64,000 nt of DNA from Atherinomorus stipes (lineage: Eukaryota; Chordata; Actinopteri; Atheriniformes; Atherinidae), in NCBI GenBank assembly GCA_023101725.1, contig JALJCO010010526.1, forward strand, positions 62,001 through 126,000. The letters run 5' to 3'. Below the pieces are notes generated by a model. It saw only the letters and a list, made by a program, of their open reading frames with translations, did no database searches and was not told where the DNA came from. Both the position numbers and the translations under genes were made by a program. Shown here one piece after another: positions 1 to 12,771 of this stretch. The number at the start of each line of letters is the position of its first letter. Position 1 is the stretch's first letter.

Positions 1-310
1 CCCTGAACAACCAAACCTCCTGTTTTACCACATTCTGCTGTAGGTGTGCATTGAAACGCCTTGTACACACCTGCAGCTATTTATAGCATCTGTTGAATAA
101 CATTTAACCACCAAACAAAAAGTCTTCAAGGTTTGAATGGTGCATTTCAATTAGCTGCAGACACATTACATGTGCACTCTTGTAACCATCAGCATAAAGT
201 ACATCTGTCAGTTGTTTATCACCTCAAACCCCATCCATAGTGGATAAATTTGTACTGCATGAGAACTGCAGACAGTTTTATAATAAAGTCTGCCCTTGTG
301 CTGTTTTTAG
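1..310 (+). other. traf2: traf2 intron (3' part)
   Basis: This stretch runs up to the acceptor TTTTTAG that ends at 310, just before the first traf2 exon in the window. No coding similarity was seen on either strand. By inference the RING-finger exons of traf2 lie upstream, outside the window. Confidence 0.7.
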
Positions 311-3300
311 GCTCAGCATGAAGGCCGCTGCGAATATGAGCAGATAATATGTGAGGCCTGCCAGAACTTCATCGTTCGCAGAGATAAAGAAAGACACAAT
401 GAGAGAGAATGTGAGGCAAGAACTCTGAACTGCAAATATTGCAAAGTGACATTTAACTTTAAAGAAATCAAGGTGAGATCATATGAGATAAAGTGCAATC
501 TGGTTGAGTTTACATTCATGGACATGCAAAAACGAACAAAGAAATTTCTGCTTTATGCAACATTTTAGGCCCATGATGAAATCTGTGTAAAGTTTCCCCC
601 TACAATGCAAAGACTGTGGCAAGAAGAAGATCCCAAGAGAAAAGGTTTGATCTGTTTCTTGAATTAATTTGACCCTCCTATAGAATGTCTTTGATGATTT
701 TAGTGGTTATGAATCATTTGAATGGTGATAAGTTGCTAATTACAATGTGTAGGACTTTAGAACAAATGATAAATGCTGAAACAAAAATGTGAAGTGAGTC
801 TTCCACGAAGAGAAGAGTGAAAGTTGGTCTGAATTTGAAAAACCTCTAATGACCTGTTTGTTTCTTTTTGATGAGGCGTCTTGTGATTTGCTTCCATTTT
901 CATTTCTTTAGTTGATGCTACTCAGAAAAGTCCTGCTAACTCTTAACTTTCCTTTTGACCACTCTGCTTTCAGTTCAGTGACCATGCCAAGTCCTGCGCC
1001 AAGTCAAAGAGTGCCTGTCCATTTAGTGAAGTGGGCTGTAAGTCTGTGGTATGTACAGTGTATTAATTCAGTATCACTTTTCTTTTAGTTCATGTTTCAT
1101 TAACAGAGGGAATTTTACAGCATATAAATGTAGAGTTTGCTTATACTCCAAATATGAAAAAATTATTTTAGCTTAGTATAATAACTGGAAACATGTAAAC
1201 TGTTCGCCCATCTATATTTAAATCCACAGATTTCCAAAGCCAGAAATGGAGGTGGTACCACTTCCATAACCGTGAATTAAGAAAAGTTAATTTTACACTT
1301 GCGGCAGCTGAAAGCAAGTCCTCCATCAGTCAGATAGTTGGTTGTTTAGTCACTATTAACCCCCAAGACTAAGAAGAAAAGTATTCTGATATATTTACGC
1401 CATTACAGACACTCAGTAAGTGTTTGCATCAGGAGGTAAGCACTTTCTGCATGTGTAGTCTACATTTAAGAGCAGGGATGAGCTTGGTTTGTTTTTTTGT
1501 TTTCGTTCTTTTTTTCAGTGAAAGGTTACATTTGATTAAAGATGTGATTAAATGAAAACAAAACTAAACCTGAGGCGAATGTCTAACAAATAATAAATGT
1601 AGGCATCCCAAAAATGTTTAGTCAATTCTTGCAACCAAGGTTACAGATGAACGCTTTTTTGAAATTATTATTTGAAAATCTTTTTTTGGGGGGGGGACTT
1701 TTTTTTCTTTTTTTTTTTTTAAGTGAGTAGGTTTTACAGTCATACATGAGAGCTAATCTTATGCCATCATCAAAATACGATGACAGATATGGAAATTTTT
1801 ACATTTTTATCTTATCTATTTTCCAAACACATGAAAGCCGGATGAATCAGATATGGGGATTTTTGACTGTTTAAAATGAAAAACTGAATTTTTATTTCCT
1901 TTCAAAGAACATTTTCCATTTCCTTTCCATTCAAAGAACAAATTAACCCATTAAGACCCAAAACCTGTTTTTTTTTGGGGGGGGGGGGTTTCTATAAAAC
2001 TGAAAACTGTCCACTGTAACTGGATTTCTCAGTCTGTAATTAAACTGGAAACATAAATGCAAACCATTTCAGAAGTTAATGTACCACCCCTTTTCTTTTT
2101 GTACCCTCTCAGATAGAGAATGGGAAGCTCAGTGACCATGAGCACAGCAGTACCATGGAGCACTTGCGTCTGTTGCTGCCCATGGTGCTATCTGTGGCCC
2201 GGACACACCCAGAGGCTACTGGACCCGGGGAATGGCAGGAGGACTCTGGTTTGGGCCTGTACAGGGCTCCAGAAGAGGGGAACGGGGCTGCAGCCCCCGT
2301 ACAGTCTGTGGACGTGGAAAAAAAAGTGAGTTATACCAAATTAGATGTCAGCCTTTGTTAGCAATGGATTTTTTTTGTTTTTTATGGATCATGAATTTAA
2401 TTGTTTCTGTTTGCCAACAGGTGAGTGCTTTAGAAAACATTGTATGTGTCCTGAATCGTGAAGTGGAGCGCAGTTCACTAACATTGGAGGCCTTTGCACA
2501 TCAACATCGTTTAGATCAAGAAAAGATTGAAAGCCTTTCCAGCAAAGTGCGACAGCTCGAGAGGACGGTGAATATGAGAGACTTGCAGCTGTCTGAGACT
2601 GAACAGCTTCTCCGAGAGCTTCAGTTTTGCACCTACGATGGAATATTTGTCTGGAAAATCACAGACTTCTCTCGCCGCAGGCAGGACGCTGTGGCTGGTC
2701 GAGCACCTGCAATGTTCTCACCGGGTAAGATGAGACATAATCACTTTTTCTTTTTTTCTTTTTTTTTCTTTTCAAAGGTCTAAATTGTATAAGGGTCTGA
2801 GGCTTTCATGACCTCAGTGAAAGATTCATTCTTTCTATGAGGGCTGAAAGATCATGTGGTTCGTGTGATGTTAACTCGTGGCATGCAGGCGAGGGGAATT
2901 CCTATTCATTACACCCATGTTGTTCTTCAGGGAGTTACTCCTCATCTGTCATGACTTTTTAGGCATTTATTTACATTCTGGGTTTTTCCTTTTCTTTCCT
3001 TTTACAGCATTTTACTCCAGCAAATATGGATACAAAATGTGTCTAAGGCTCTATTTGAATGGTGATGGAACAGGTCGGGGAACGCACCTCTCGCTGTTCT
3101 TTGTTGTCATGAGGGGCAAGTGTGATGCTCTGCTCAAATGGCCGTTCAGTCAGAAGGTACTGCAACTGTTAATAATTATTTAATAAGTAATCTATAGTTA
3201 CCAAAAAATTTTAAAAGAAGATGTTCCCCATCTCTTCTCTTTCTCCAGGTGACTCTGATGCTCTTGGATCAGAACAACAGGGAACACATCATTGATGCTT

Positions 3301-3467
3301 TCCGCCCCGATGTCACATCCACCTCTTTCCAGCGCCCAATCAGCGAGATGAACATCGCCAGCGGCTGTCCGCTCTTTTGTCCACTGGCTAAACTGGCCGG
3401 CAAGAGTCCATATCTGAGAGATGACACAATTTTCATCAAAGCCATTGTAGATCTAACAGGCCTGTAG
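311..3467 (+). CDS. traf2: TNF receptor-associated factor 2 (TRAF2), 3' part, with a frameshift
   Basis: TRAF2 is a cytoplasmic adaptor and E3 ligase that binds TNF-receptor tails through its C-terminal TRAF/MATH domain and feeds NF-kB and JNK signalling. Seven exons are visible: 311-472, 569-644, 974-1048, 2113-2325, 2421-2724, 3008-3156 and 3249-3467 (TAG stop). Exons 1-3 encode Cys/His TRAF-type zinc fingers (for example CEACQNF and CKYCKV). Exon 5 opens with [17 protein letters not shown] and forms the coiled coil, then enters the MATH domain at [13 protein letters not shown]. The last exon ends AIVDLTGL, the TRAF2 C-terminus. About 398 residues are present; the RING part is missing because the window starts inside the gene. 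Exon 569-644 is 76 nt where 75 is needed: a run of five C at 596-600 has one base too many for the conserved continuation [18 protein letters not shown]5 and TRAF1 fit less well. The downstream neighbour fbxw5 is convergent, as in human. Confidence 0.93.
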
Positions 3468-4370
3468 GGTGCAATCTGTGGAAGTTGCCCCGAAACCTCT
3501 AAAGAAATTACTATCATAGATGATAAATAATATCTAAATATATATAATAATAGGAAAAAATTATATGAAATTAAAATATATTAAAGTATATATTATTATT
3601 TCATAGAAGTATGAAGATGATTAACAATATTTGGTTTGTGGTTATCTGTCGTCATAATGTGACCTTTATGGTCTTCTAAGTACCTCTAAATAGCTTTAAC
3701 AAATTATTTAATATGTTATATAAAGTATATTATAATTATAATACATTTCACTAAGATCTTTATTCAACAGTAAAGACCTTGCTATATTAACACACTTAAA
3801 AGTTATTGTTAGACCTCAACTTTGCGAAAACTTTGAGATTGCGATATACGTTTTAAACAAAGTAAACGTAGAACAGGTCATGGGTATCTACTGTATCTAA
3901 GTTGCAATTTTAGTCACTGTAGGCTGTAATGTTAAACACCTTCCTGAAATCAGTGAAAACAGGCTAAATAGGTATCAATGAATACAGTGAAAGTATCTGC
4001 TTGTGGCATAACTTCTGAATGTAATTTTACTGATGATTTTTTTTTTTTTTTTTTTTAAAGGCTTAGATAAGTGTTTATGTCTCCAGTGGATTTTTTAAAG
4101 CTTCTTGGAGTTTTACAGGTAGGATTCCTTGTAAGAGCTGTATGCAGACTTTAAAGTTAAGCTCCATATGTGTGGTAGCTTGTATTTTGGAGTTTTGTTT
4201 TGTTAATACAGCCTCATAGTGTTTAAATATAGAACTGTGTGAAATGGGTAAAAACAAATTAAAAATTCTGTTTATGCAGGAATTTTTTTTATAAGTGGCT
4301 TAATTACTTTAACATTTTTTGTTTTTACTCATATATTGTTTTATGTTTCGTTTATAATCAATCTAATAAA
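3468..4370 (+). other. traf2: traf2 3'UTR with candidate poly(A) signal
   Basis: AT-rich noncoding sequence follows the TAG stop. The best poly(A) signal is AATAAA at 4365-4370, giving a 3'UTR of about 0.9 kb. A T-rich tract lies at 4039-4056. The end point is inferred, not shown. Confidence 0.5.
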
Positions 4371-4621
4371 AAGCCTGTGAATGATCAGCCTCAGTAAGCA
4401 TCACTATAAGTATATACTTAAAGGGGAAGTTCAGGATTTTTTACTTAGGGCCTAATTTACAAGTGAGCCAGGATCCTTCTTCTCACTAGAGACAGTTTCA
4501 ACATATTTCATTCCGTTATTCTAGTTCCAGGAGGTTGCTGATGCTAATGCTAGTGTGAGTCAATAGGAATCTGCTAGCCTGTCATTAAAACCAATCTTAT
4601 ACAGTCCACAGAACATCCAAG

Positions 4622-4859
4622 TAAGTAAGTAAAATTTATTTATAAAGCGCTTTTCACAGATTAAAATCACAAAGTGCTGTACATAAAGAATAATTGGTAC
4701 AATGAAATAACATATTAAAAGAACATATAACAGGAACATAAAATAATAGAATAAAACCCAGTCAATCACCATCAAATCAACCAAAAGCCTTCCTAAATAA
4801 AAACGTCTTCAGCAGTTTTTTAAAAGTTTCCACAGAGTCAACAGACGGACAGGGAGGTT
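4622..4859 (-). mobile_element. 5'-truncated LINE tail with 8-bp target duplication
   Basis: The insertion is flanked by the direct repeat CATCCAAG (4614-4621 and 4860-4867) and interrupts the left arm of the surrounding inverted-repeat element. Read on the minus strand it ends in a tandem ACTT tail, preceded by the motifs TACAGCACTTTGTG and AAGCGCTTTATAAATAAA that are common at fish non-LTR retrotransposon 3' ends. The family assignment rests on recall of such tails. Confidence 0.7.
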
Positions 4860-6174
4860 CATCCAAGACAAATCAGCAAGCCTATCTGTGTAAATGCTGT
4901 GTTAAAGTTGTAAACTCGGGTGTTAAACAAGTAAAACTAGCCTTGTATGACAAAATTTGCATTACATATTGAGGAACTAGTTTCTTACCAGCTGCGGAAT
5001 GATACACTTTGTTTCCGGGTGGTAGTGTTACTACCTTTGTCAGTGTATTCCGATTTATAGAGACATGGTGACAGATTGATGAAAAAAGTTCCAAAATCGT
5101 CTTCAAATTCCGACATATCCTCATGCCTTTCAGACCTGACCGTAGTTTTGACTGTATATTTGTGTTATCAAATTCCTCTATGCACATAGCAGCAGATGAT
5201 ATCACTCCGCTGCCAAATAGGGGAGAGCGGAGTATTGTGAAACATCGGGTAATGTGAGACACCCGAAAATAAACACATTTGTGGTCAGGCGACCAGTATG
5301 TTTTCAAGCTCCTCCCATTACCCGCTTACCAGAAAGGAGAAGTTGTGCTAGTGCTATGTTGAGTATGTTTTTTTTTTCACAAAAATGTGTTTTTTGCATG
5401 TAAAAGTAAATTTTCTTGCCGTGAACTTTATCAGCTGTTGTGTCAAAGCAAATTGATTCAGGTAGAAAACTTATATCAAGCATGTTGATGAACCTCTAAC
5501 ATGTAAAACCATGTACTTGATGCTGGTTAAAGATTAGCCGGAATTGCAAGATATGTTTTTTTTTCTTAAAAAAGTGTCTCTGGGGAAAAGTGAGACACTG
5601 TCTTGAAGCACAAGTTTAGTTTAGTCTTAAACATGTTTTTGTGTAATATTACGTTACATAGTTTTATTTTAGAGTCCCAGGCTCTTCTAACAGGTTCTGA
5701 TGGTTCCATGCTCTGACCCAGAGGCTGCGTACTAGCTGGTTCTGATTGTCCTTTGTCCTGGTCCCACTCTGTGAATGTGAATAGTCACCGATTATTTTGA
5801 CGATTCGTTGACTAATTGGATGGTACAAAAATTGTAGCATATTTACAGAAGCAGTCAAAAGTTTGGAAACGTTCTCATTAAATCTAATGGAAAAACAGGT
5901 TCAAGCTTTTCTGGTGTGTATGTTCATTTATGTCAATATAAAATTCTAGAAGCTGACCAGACAGAAAAACGAGGCAGCAGAAGGTACAGTGGCAATTTTT
6001 AGAGGAAAAACAAAGCTTATAAACATTAAATGATCTGTCGATTATAAAATTAGTCACCAACTATTTTGATAATCGACCATTAGTTGATTAGTCGATTTAT
6101 CATGGCAGCCCTACTTTGGATAAATTTCAAGTGTTTGAAAAATTTGCTTATTTGACCAATCCCCATGATTCTGT

Positions 6175-6842
6175 TACCTTTCTGACAGTAGTTTTGGAAC
6201 GTGCGGTTGTCAGTCCAGCTGTAATTGTTAAAAAGGGCCGACAGACTTGCTGATAAAGTTGGGGAAAAAAAGACGAGATGACACCAGATAAAGGGATTTT
6301 ATAATTAATCACTTTCAGCAGGAGATCAGATTAAAGTGCACCAGCAACTATGATGCACAAAAATTTCAACACAGCTGCAGTTTTTTTAAACAGGTTTTAA
6401 TCCAGGTACTGTTGACTGCTCCTTTAACGATGCACATTTAAAAAATATTCAATAAGACATCTCATTAACTTTGTGTGCAACAGACAAATGTATAAATTAA
6501 AGCATTGGGTGGCACTTGTGCTGCTAGAGATGCTATTAACATTCAACTAAGTGTAGATTTATTTATTTTTATAGCTCAAGTCAAGTACAGCATTGTTTGT
6601 GACTGTTCTCAGTTTAAGATAATGGCCCGGGAGTTCTTTTAACAAAATGTCACCTCAAATACCCAATACAACGCAGGTTTCAAATATGAAAAAAAAAATC
6701 AATACCTAAAAGGAAATAAAATCTTTAGTAAGCTCAATTATTACGTTAACCCATATTAAATATGACTATACCTTCAAATATGTACCTTTCTGACAGTAGT
6801 TTTGGAACGTGCGGTTGTCAGTCCAGCTGTAATTGTTAAAAA
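6175..6842 (+). repeat. 60-bp direct duplication flanking an inserted segment
   Basis: The 60 bp at 6175-6234 (starting TACCTTTCTGACAG) recur without a mismatch at 6783-6842. Between them sits the 546-bp segment 6239-6784, whose sequence also occurs at 11020-11559. The duplication is far longer than transposon target-site duplications. Confidence 0.9.
6239..6784 (+). repeat. 546-bp copied segment (copy 1)
   Basis: This is nearly identical to 11020-11559 in the same orientation, with only scattered substitutions and short indels (for example extra A or T residues near 6380 and 6560). Because it interrupts a duplicated 60-bp sequence inside a transposon, this copy is probably the derived one. 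It has no terminal inverted repeats, no poly(A) tail and no reading frame. Confidence 0.9.
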
Positions 6843-7449
6843 ATGGGTTGATATGGTAGTTTTAAAGTGGAAAATGTAAGAGGATCAGCTTACCCACTAA
6901 CTGGTTCACTTTACCCCACTGATTTTTTCGTGTTTGTCTCACTTTACCCCGAGGCTGGGGTAGACATATTTTCATTGCCCTTTGTCCTAAAAACATTCTG
7001 ATCATTTCCATAACTAGGAAACATTCTGAATTAATGGGAAATGTGTAAATTTTATTGATATATCATTTTGTCTTGGCAAGAGAGGAGCAAATGTAAAAAC
7101 TGTATCATATTACCCCACTCTCCCCTACAGAAATTAAAACTTTGTAAAGTGTCTCAGCAGGTTAGTTTTATTTGTAACATTACTTTATTAACATGGCATT
7201 TACACAGATAGTCTGAAGTTATAAATGACTTGTCTCGGATGATCTGTGGAGTGGTTAAGATTGTTTTTGATGACAGGCTAGCAGATTCCTATTGACTCAC
7301 GTTAGCATTAGCGTTGTCAACCTCCTGGAACTAGAATTACGAAAGAAATACTGTATGTTGGAACTGTCTCCAGTGATGAGTAGGATCCTGGCTCACTCGA
7401 AAATGAGGCCCTATGTAAAAAAAAAAAAAAACCTGAACTTTCCCTTTAA

Positions 7450-9440
7450 GCTCCAAACTTCAAAAGGTTATTTGGAGTGGGTTTTCAGGATTTTTGCAAT
7501 CCTGTGACTTACAGTAACCATATCACAGAATATTACAAATACTGGGGTTTTGAAATTTACTGACATTACAAAATGTAGCTTTCCTCGAATTTCACTGTAT
7601 CTCGGAAGTGTGGGGGAGTTGGTATTATAAGCCTATTTCACAAACTTGAGCCATTTACTGCAACTTTATTGTTTTTGATTGGGGGGGATGTTTCAAATTG
7701 AACTTAAAACCAGCTGAATTAAAAGCTGATTTGATATAAACCACAGCTTCCATTTGGTTTATCCACAGGAAATGGTGGGAGAATCAATATAAAGTAAAAT
7801 AATCAAATTAGTTGGCAATGTTATTATTGTATGCTTTGATACTGTATATCTAGCAGTACTAAACTTTATAAAGCATCTATAACCATTATATTGATATGAA
7901 TATAAAAACTTTACCATGGTTTCTTTTGGGTGCTTTCTGTAAAGCGATAACATGTTGTCACTCCATCATTTGTTTTGTTTGCTGATGACTAGCTGTTTAG
8001 TTAACCGGGTAATTTTGTTAACCTCAGCTATGGCTGCAAATGTCGAAAACAAAAGTATGTGGGTGTGTGGGGGGGGGGGATTCCATTTACTTAACAGAAA
8101 GGTCAGCTTTGTTATAAATGGCACCAAGCAACTTAAGTATATTGTTCTGTAATTTAGAAGACACTTCTGCCCTCTGTAACAGTAATATTATATACCGGGT
8201 GGAATTAATTATGATGAATAGTTAGACTGTAATGTACTCTTTATAATTAAAATGTAGCAATCTGTTCTTGTCATAAAGAACATTAAAGGTCTGCCGTCTC
8301 CGCTTAGGACCCCATTTCAATGATTGTTTTCTTTTTGTTTTTTTCTTTTACTCATACCATTAATGTGCAATTTTAAATGACAGAAGTACACTCCTGTAAG
8401 CTGTGAGGTGGATGCAACTTCAAGTTAGAACAGCTCTAAATAAGGGCTGACTCAGACTACCTCTTCTGAGTCATTTAGATATTTACTTTTCCACCGTGTT
8501 CTGCAAACACTTCAAAGTTATCGCCCATGCCTCAGAGTTGCAAAGGTGCAGCTCATCTACACAGCTTTACATGTGCAGATCAGCATCAGCAGGAGTTCAA
8601 ATGTGTTGCATCTGCAGCAAAGCTTTCTGTGAGCCATGAATCACTTCTGGAACCGTTAACTTTTATTCTCAATTCAGCTGATTTAGGACTGACTAATGAC
8701 AATCATGAACAATCTCACCTCCACTTAGTCTTAGCTAGAAAGTTATTCTAACTATCACAACTTCAGCTGGACATTTTACATCGATGTCATCAGAAAGTAC
8801 TCTATCACATCACTTCTTTGTAGTGTGAGCTGTACTTTGGCACACCTGGTCATATATACAGATTAATCTTCCACTTGTTGTACCAGAGATTACATTGTCA
8901 TGCTAGTGTTGGGTGTATTTAGAGCCTTACGGGTCTGCAAACAAGCTGTAGATGCTGTCAAGTCCCTTACAGTACTAACCAACTTAGCTAACTTCAAATA
9001 AGGAGGCTTGTGTGATCTTTGAAAATACTAAGACTTGACTTAAGCTACAGCTTTACTACCATTTCTGAGCTAACATCTTCAAATGAGTTGGGTAGAATTA
9101 GTCACCACCACATGAAATACACAGTAATCCACAAATTTTTAGCCACACCTTTTGGGTGAGTTATATTTGAATAAATGCGGTGAGTCATTTATTTATCTGG
9201 GTTGAACAGCAGCTGACTAATGCATGACACACATCCTCTGCATTAAACAGATCAGCCCAAGATAGAGGTTAAAAAGGAAAAAGGAAAGGGAAAAAAAGAG
9301 GAAATAATGAGAGTATACCGTCTGAAGAGCATCCTTCATAAGCGAGAAACTAATTAAGAAAACCCCCCAAAGTCAGGGGTTTCAATTTAAAAACTAATGT
9401 TATGACTTCTTGTCAAGTAGTGGAGTATTAAAGACCATCT
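7450..9440. other. intergenic DNA without recognised genes
   Basis: AT-rich sequence with short poly-G and poly-A tracts (for example 8067-8079). Short open frames at 7952-8152 and 8527-8751 have no recognisable domain and look random. Confidence 0.5.
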
Positions 9441-9640
9441 TTGTATGAGTTGTCATTTGTACCACGTGCCATCCGACTGTACAACTCTCTGGCCAAGTAG
9501 GAGAGAATCCTTAGATTTTTTTATTTTTACCACAAACATTTTTATTTATTGGGCTGTATGAATGACAGCAGTTGGCCACAATGCAATTTCTTTTGAGATC
9601 AATAAACTTATCTATAAAAAAAAAAAAAAAAAAAAAAAAG
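9440..9640 (+). mobile_element. LINE 3' end with poly(A) tail
   Basis: The sequence runs from the motif GTACCACGTGCCATCCG through GACTGTACAACTCTCTGG to AATAAACTTATCT, followed by a run of about 24 A at 9617-9640. This arrangement is typical of fish L2/Rex-like LINE 3' ends. A similar tail occurs at 63400-63625. The start is approximate. Confidence 0.5.
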
Positions 9641-9700
9641 CTCAGAAGTGAAGTTTGGTAATGTCTGTGTCATTGTTTGGGGTTGCTTCACGGTCTCAAC

Positions 9701-9907
9701 AAGGGATGTCTAATGTTGGTCCTCAACGGCCACCATCTTCCAGGTTTTAGGAGTTTCCTTGCTCCAACACACCTGATTCCAATTCTTTAATAAAAATGTA
9801 TAAATTTAAATGTCACAGACCCATTATTCTGAGTCAGGTGTGTTGAAGCACATAACATTCAAAACCTGCAGGACAGGGGTCTTCACAGACTGGAATTGGG
9901 CATCCTT
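9701..9907. mobile_element. 207-bp hAT-type MITE with target duplication
   Basis: Short inverted ends (AAGGGATGTC left, GGGCATCCTT right) are flanked by GGTCTCAAC at 9692-9700 and 9908-9916. This contains the 8-bp duplication expected of hAT elements. The inner motifs GCTCCAACACACCTGATT and AAAACCTGCAGGACAGG are those of a MITE that is very common in fish. A related fragment lies at about 57800-57965. Confidence 0.8.
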
Positions 9908-11019
9908 GGTCTCAACTGAGGAACTTGCTGTCATTTATTCAGCCATACTGTGCCATACAAAAGCAAAATCCACCTAAGAAAATCAATGTGTCATTGTCAT
10001 TAAAGAAATCCCCCCAGAAAGAAGCAAGGGTGTTCGTAGAGGAGTGGTAAAAGTTTACATGAGGATATGGGACATTTATGTAAAAAGAAGTTATCATTGC
10101 TTATGAGGGAAATTTTAACTTGCATTCAGTAATGTTTTAGTTCAATTTTGACTAATTAAAAACATAGGACCCATTTTAATTAGTGGTTATTATGAGTTGC
10201 TTGCCCAAATATGTTAAACCACCTCTAAAATTTAGTCATTCTTTCACAAGTGTATGAGTGTTAAATGACAGATGACTTCTAAGAAAGTGGAAGTCTAAAA
10301 ACATTGCATGTGCTAAGTTTATATTTACAGTATATTTCAGTGTAGAAAAGCAAGAAAGCCACAAAGTGTTCCTTCCATTGAATATAGCACACTTCCCTGC
10401 AACTGAACTCACTTAACATTTAATGTATTGGCACCTGCTTTGGTTTTTGAATCTATAATTTCCCTGTGTGATTAATAAAAGGTTTTTCCACTTTATTTCA
10501 CTTATATTTGCAGAATAAAGCTAAAGGTAACCCTGTTTTTCTGAGGGTAAATCTTCCATGAATTCGTTAAATAGGTTGTTTCACTGTTAAAAGCTACAAT
10601 TGTTGTTTTAATTGTCTTGATCCCCCCAAAATTGTTTATTCCTTCTGCTTAAATTAGAGTCAAAAGAAAAAGAGAAAGGGAAGGTTTTGAAAAGCCTTTT
10701 TGGAAATTACCTAACAAATTGTGACAAACTAAATGAAAAACCTCAGTATGGATCAAACTCTATCCACAACCTTTAATCAAAGTCTGCACCAAAATTAAAA
10801 GAAAAACAAACAAAAAAACTTAAATCTGACTTTTTTTTCTTTATTTTTTAAAACTCATGACATTGTGTGACATGCTTCTTATTGAAGGGGAGAGTGGAAA
10901 ATAACAGCAGATGAATGGAAACATCATAAAGATGGAAAGAGGAAAAACAGAAAGAAAGCTAAGTTGTAAGTTTGTAAATTATTACACATTTTAAAACATG
11001 GAAAGAAATACACTGGAAG

Positions 11020-11559
11020 CGACAGACTTGCTGATAAAGTTGGGGGAAAAAAGATGAGATGATACCAGATAAAGGGATTTTATAATTAATCACTTTCAGC
11101 AGGAGATCAGATTAAAGTGCACCAGCAACTATGATGCACAAATATTTCAACACAGCTGCAGTTTTTTAAACAGGTTTTAATCCAGGTACTGTTGACTGCT
11201 CCTTTAACGATGCACATTTAAAAAATATTCAATAAGACATCTCATTAACTTTGTGTGCAACAGACAAATGTATAAATTAAAGCATTGGGTGGCACTTGTG
11301 CTGCTAGGGATGCTATTAACATTCAACCAAGTGTAGATTTTATTTATATTTTTAAGTCAAGTACAGCATTGTTTGTGACTGTTCTCAGTTTAAGATAATG
11401 GCCGGGAGTTCTTTTAACAAAATGTCACCTCAAATACCCAATACAACGCAGGTTTCAAATATGAAAAAAAAAATCAATACCTAAAAGGAAATAAAATCTT
11501 TAGTAAGCTCAATTATTACGTTATCCCATATTAAATATGACTATACCTTCAAAAATGTA
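11020..11559 (+). repeat. 540-bp segment (copy 2), probable source of 6239-6784
   Basis: Same sequence and orientation as 6239-6784. It lies about 1.2 kb beyond the stop codon of fbxw5, in noncoding DNA with no flanking duplication. No reading frame. It could also be one member of an unrecognised dispersed repeat. Confidence 0.85.
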
Positions 11560-12473
11560 TCAACCATCCCTTTAGCATTTACAAGTAATGCAACATTGAC
11601 TGTTGTTGGGTCTGATGTGCACGTTATTAAAGAGGAAAATGATGTTCTGGGCAAATGGGTAGTAATAGGGTCGATACCAGTGACCTAAAAGATGACTCCA
11701 TGTTGTCCACATATGCAGGTAACACATACTGTGTTGAATGGCGACGTGGTGATCTCAGGATTTTTTTTTGAAGTGGGAAAGTAAGTTTGAGTAAAACACT
11801 TATGCAGTGCAGGGAAATTTACTTTTTAAAAATTAATAGAAAAAAAGTTCAACAAGCATATTTTCCTGAAACCCTACTGAAGTGTCAGGAAATAGTTGGA
11901 TCAAATTAAGGAATGCAGCTTTGTGCCGCTAATGAAGAGGGTTAAACTACTTTCCACATTACATAGGTCCAATAACAATCAGCTACACAAGCAACATTTT
12001 TTGTTCAGTCAGGCTGTTTCTCTTTTATATAAATTCCTCAATAATTCTACATTTAATACATTACGATGAATTATTTCTGGGTCACAAAAACAAAGGGTCG
12101 TGACATGAATAAAACCAAGGAAGACTACCATACATTAAATACAACTCAAAATCTTTTTTTTTTTTCCAACTCTTTTGCTGTTGAGCTGTATTATTATTCT
12201 CTGAAAACAAGGTTTATAAAGATTTTAGAAATCAGGACACCAATTAGATATTTCCATCAATAAGAAAAGAAGGATTTCTCTGTTACTGCACTTTGCCCAT
12301 GATGAGAAAGACATGATCAGACGGTGCCGTTTCTGCAGTACTCTTACATACATTTATATCTCAGGTCCAGAGTCTGGCCTGTTCAGACATAACATCACAG
12401 ATTAAAAAAAGACAACAACCATCTCTTACAGAAAATTAGGAACATCTGTCTTTAGTATGAAGGTGTCAGATCT

Positions 12474-12479
12474 TTTATT
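12474..12479 (-). other. fbxw5: candidate fbxw5 poly(A) signal
   Basis: TTTATT on the + strand reads AATAAA on the minus strand, about 290 bp past the fbxw5 stop codon. Other A/T-rich candidates exist further on, so this is a best guess. Confidence 0.4.
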
Positions 12480-12771
12480 TCTATCTGTGGTGATTCATCC
12501 TTAGGCAAATCCCGTCTTTCAGCACTGACACCTCTCTTCTTTGTTGCTGCAGCATCTCCCCCTTGTGTCCAACCCCTGTCACCTCGCCGCCTTCTACCTG
12601 AATACACCCGATCCCCGTTTCAGTTCACAAAACTGTGAGCTCGGGCAAAACTGCTAACTGTAACCACACTGCATATATACATGGAGTGTATATACTTTCA
12701 TACCACAGAGGAAAAAGATCAAACCTTCCTTTCCCAGTTCCCTTCCACTTGAAGGTGTTTTGCAACCCAAC

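Larger units (their letters stand above)
5219..7126. mobile_element. inner inverted-repeat element nested in the 3-kb transposon
   Basis: It begins AGGGGAGAGCGGAG at 5219 and ends with the inverted counterpart CCACTCTCCCCT at 7126. Similar GTGAGACAC / GTCTCACTTTACCCC motifs recur near 5255, 5588 and 6938. There is no coding sequence. The exact ends and class are uncertain. Confidence 0.45.
4422..7445. mobile_element. TTAA-flanked inverted-repeat DNA transposon, about 3 kb, non-autonomous
   Basis: The ends are inverted copies of about 200 bp: 4422-4613 matches the reverse complement of about 7255-7445, and the arm resumes after a LINE insertion at 4868-4912, matching 7186-7230. Both ends abut TTAA (4418-4421 and 7446-7449), the target site of piggyBac-type elements. 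The terminal sequence AGGGGAAGTTC / AGGGAAAGTTC is not the usual piggyBac CCC start, so the family is tentative. No transposase reading frame is visible inside. The interior holds a LINE tail, an inner element (5219-7126) and a copied 546-bp segment. Around 5780-6110 there is also hAT-like sequence ending in CAGCCCTA. Confidence 0.7.

Noticed and set aside
4882..5307. 141-residue minus-strand frame
   Set aside because: It overlaps repeat arms of the 3-kb element and has no domain; it is a chance open frame.
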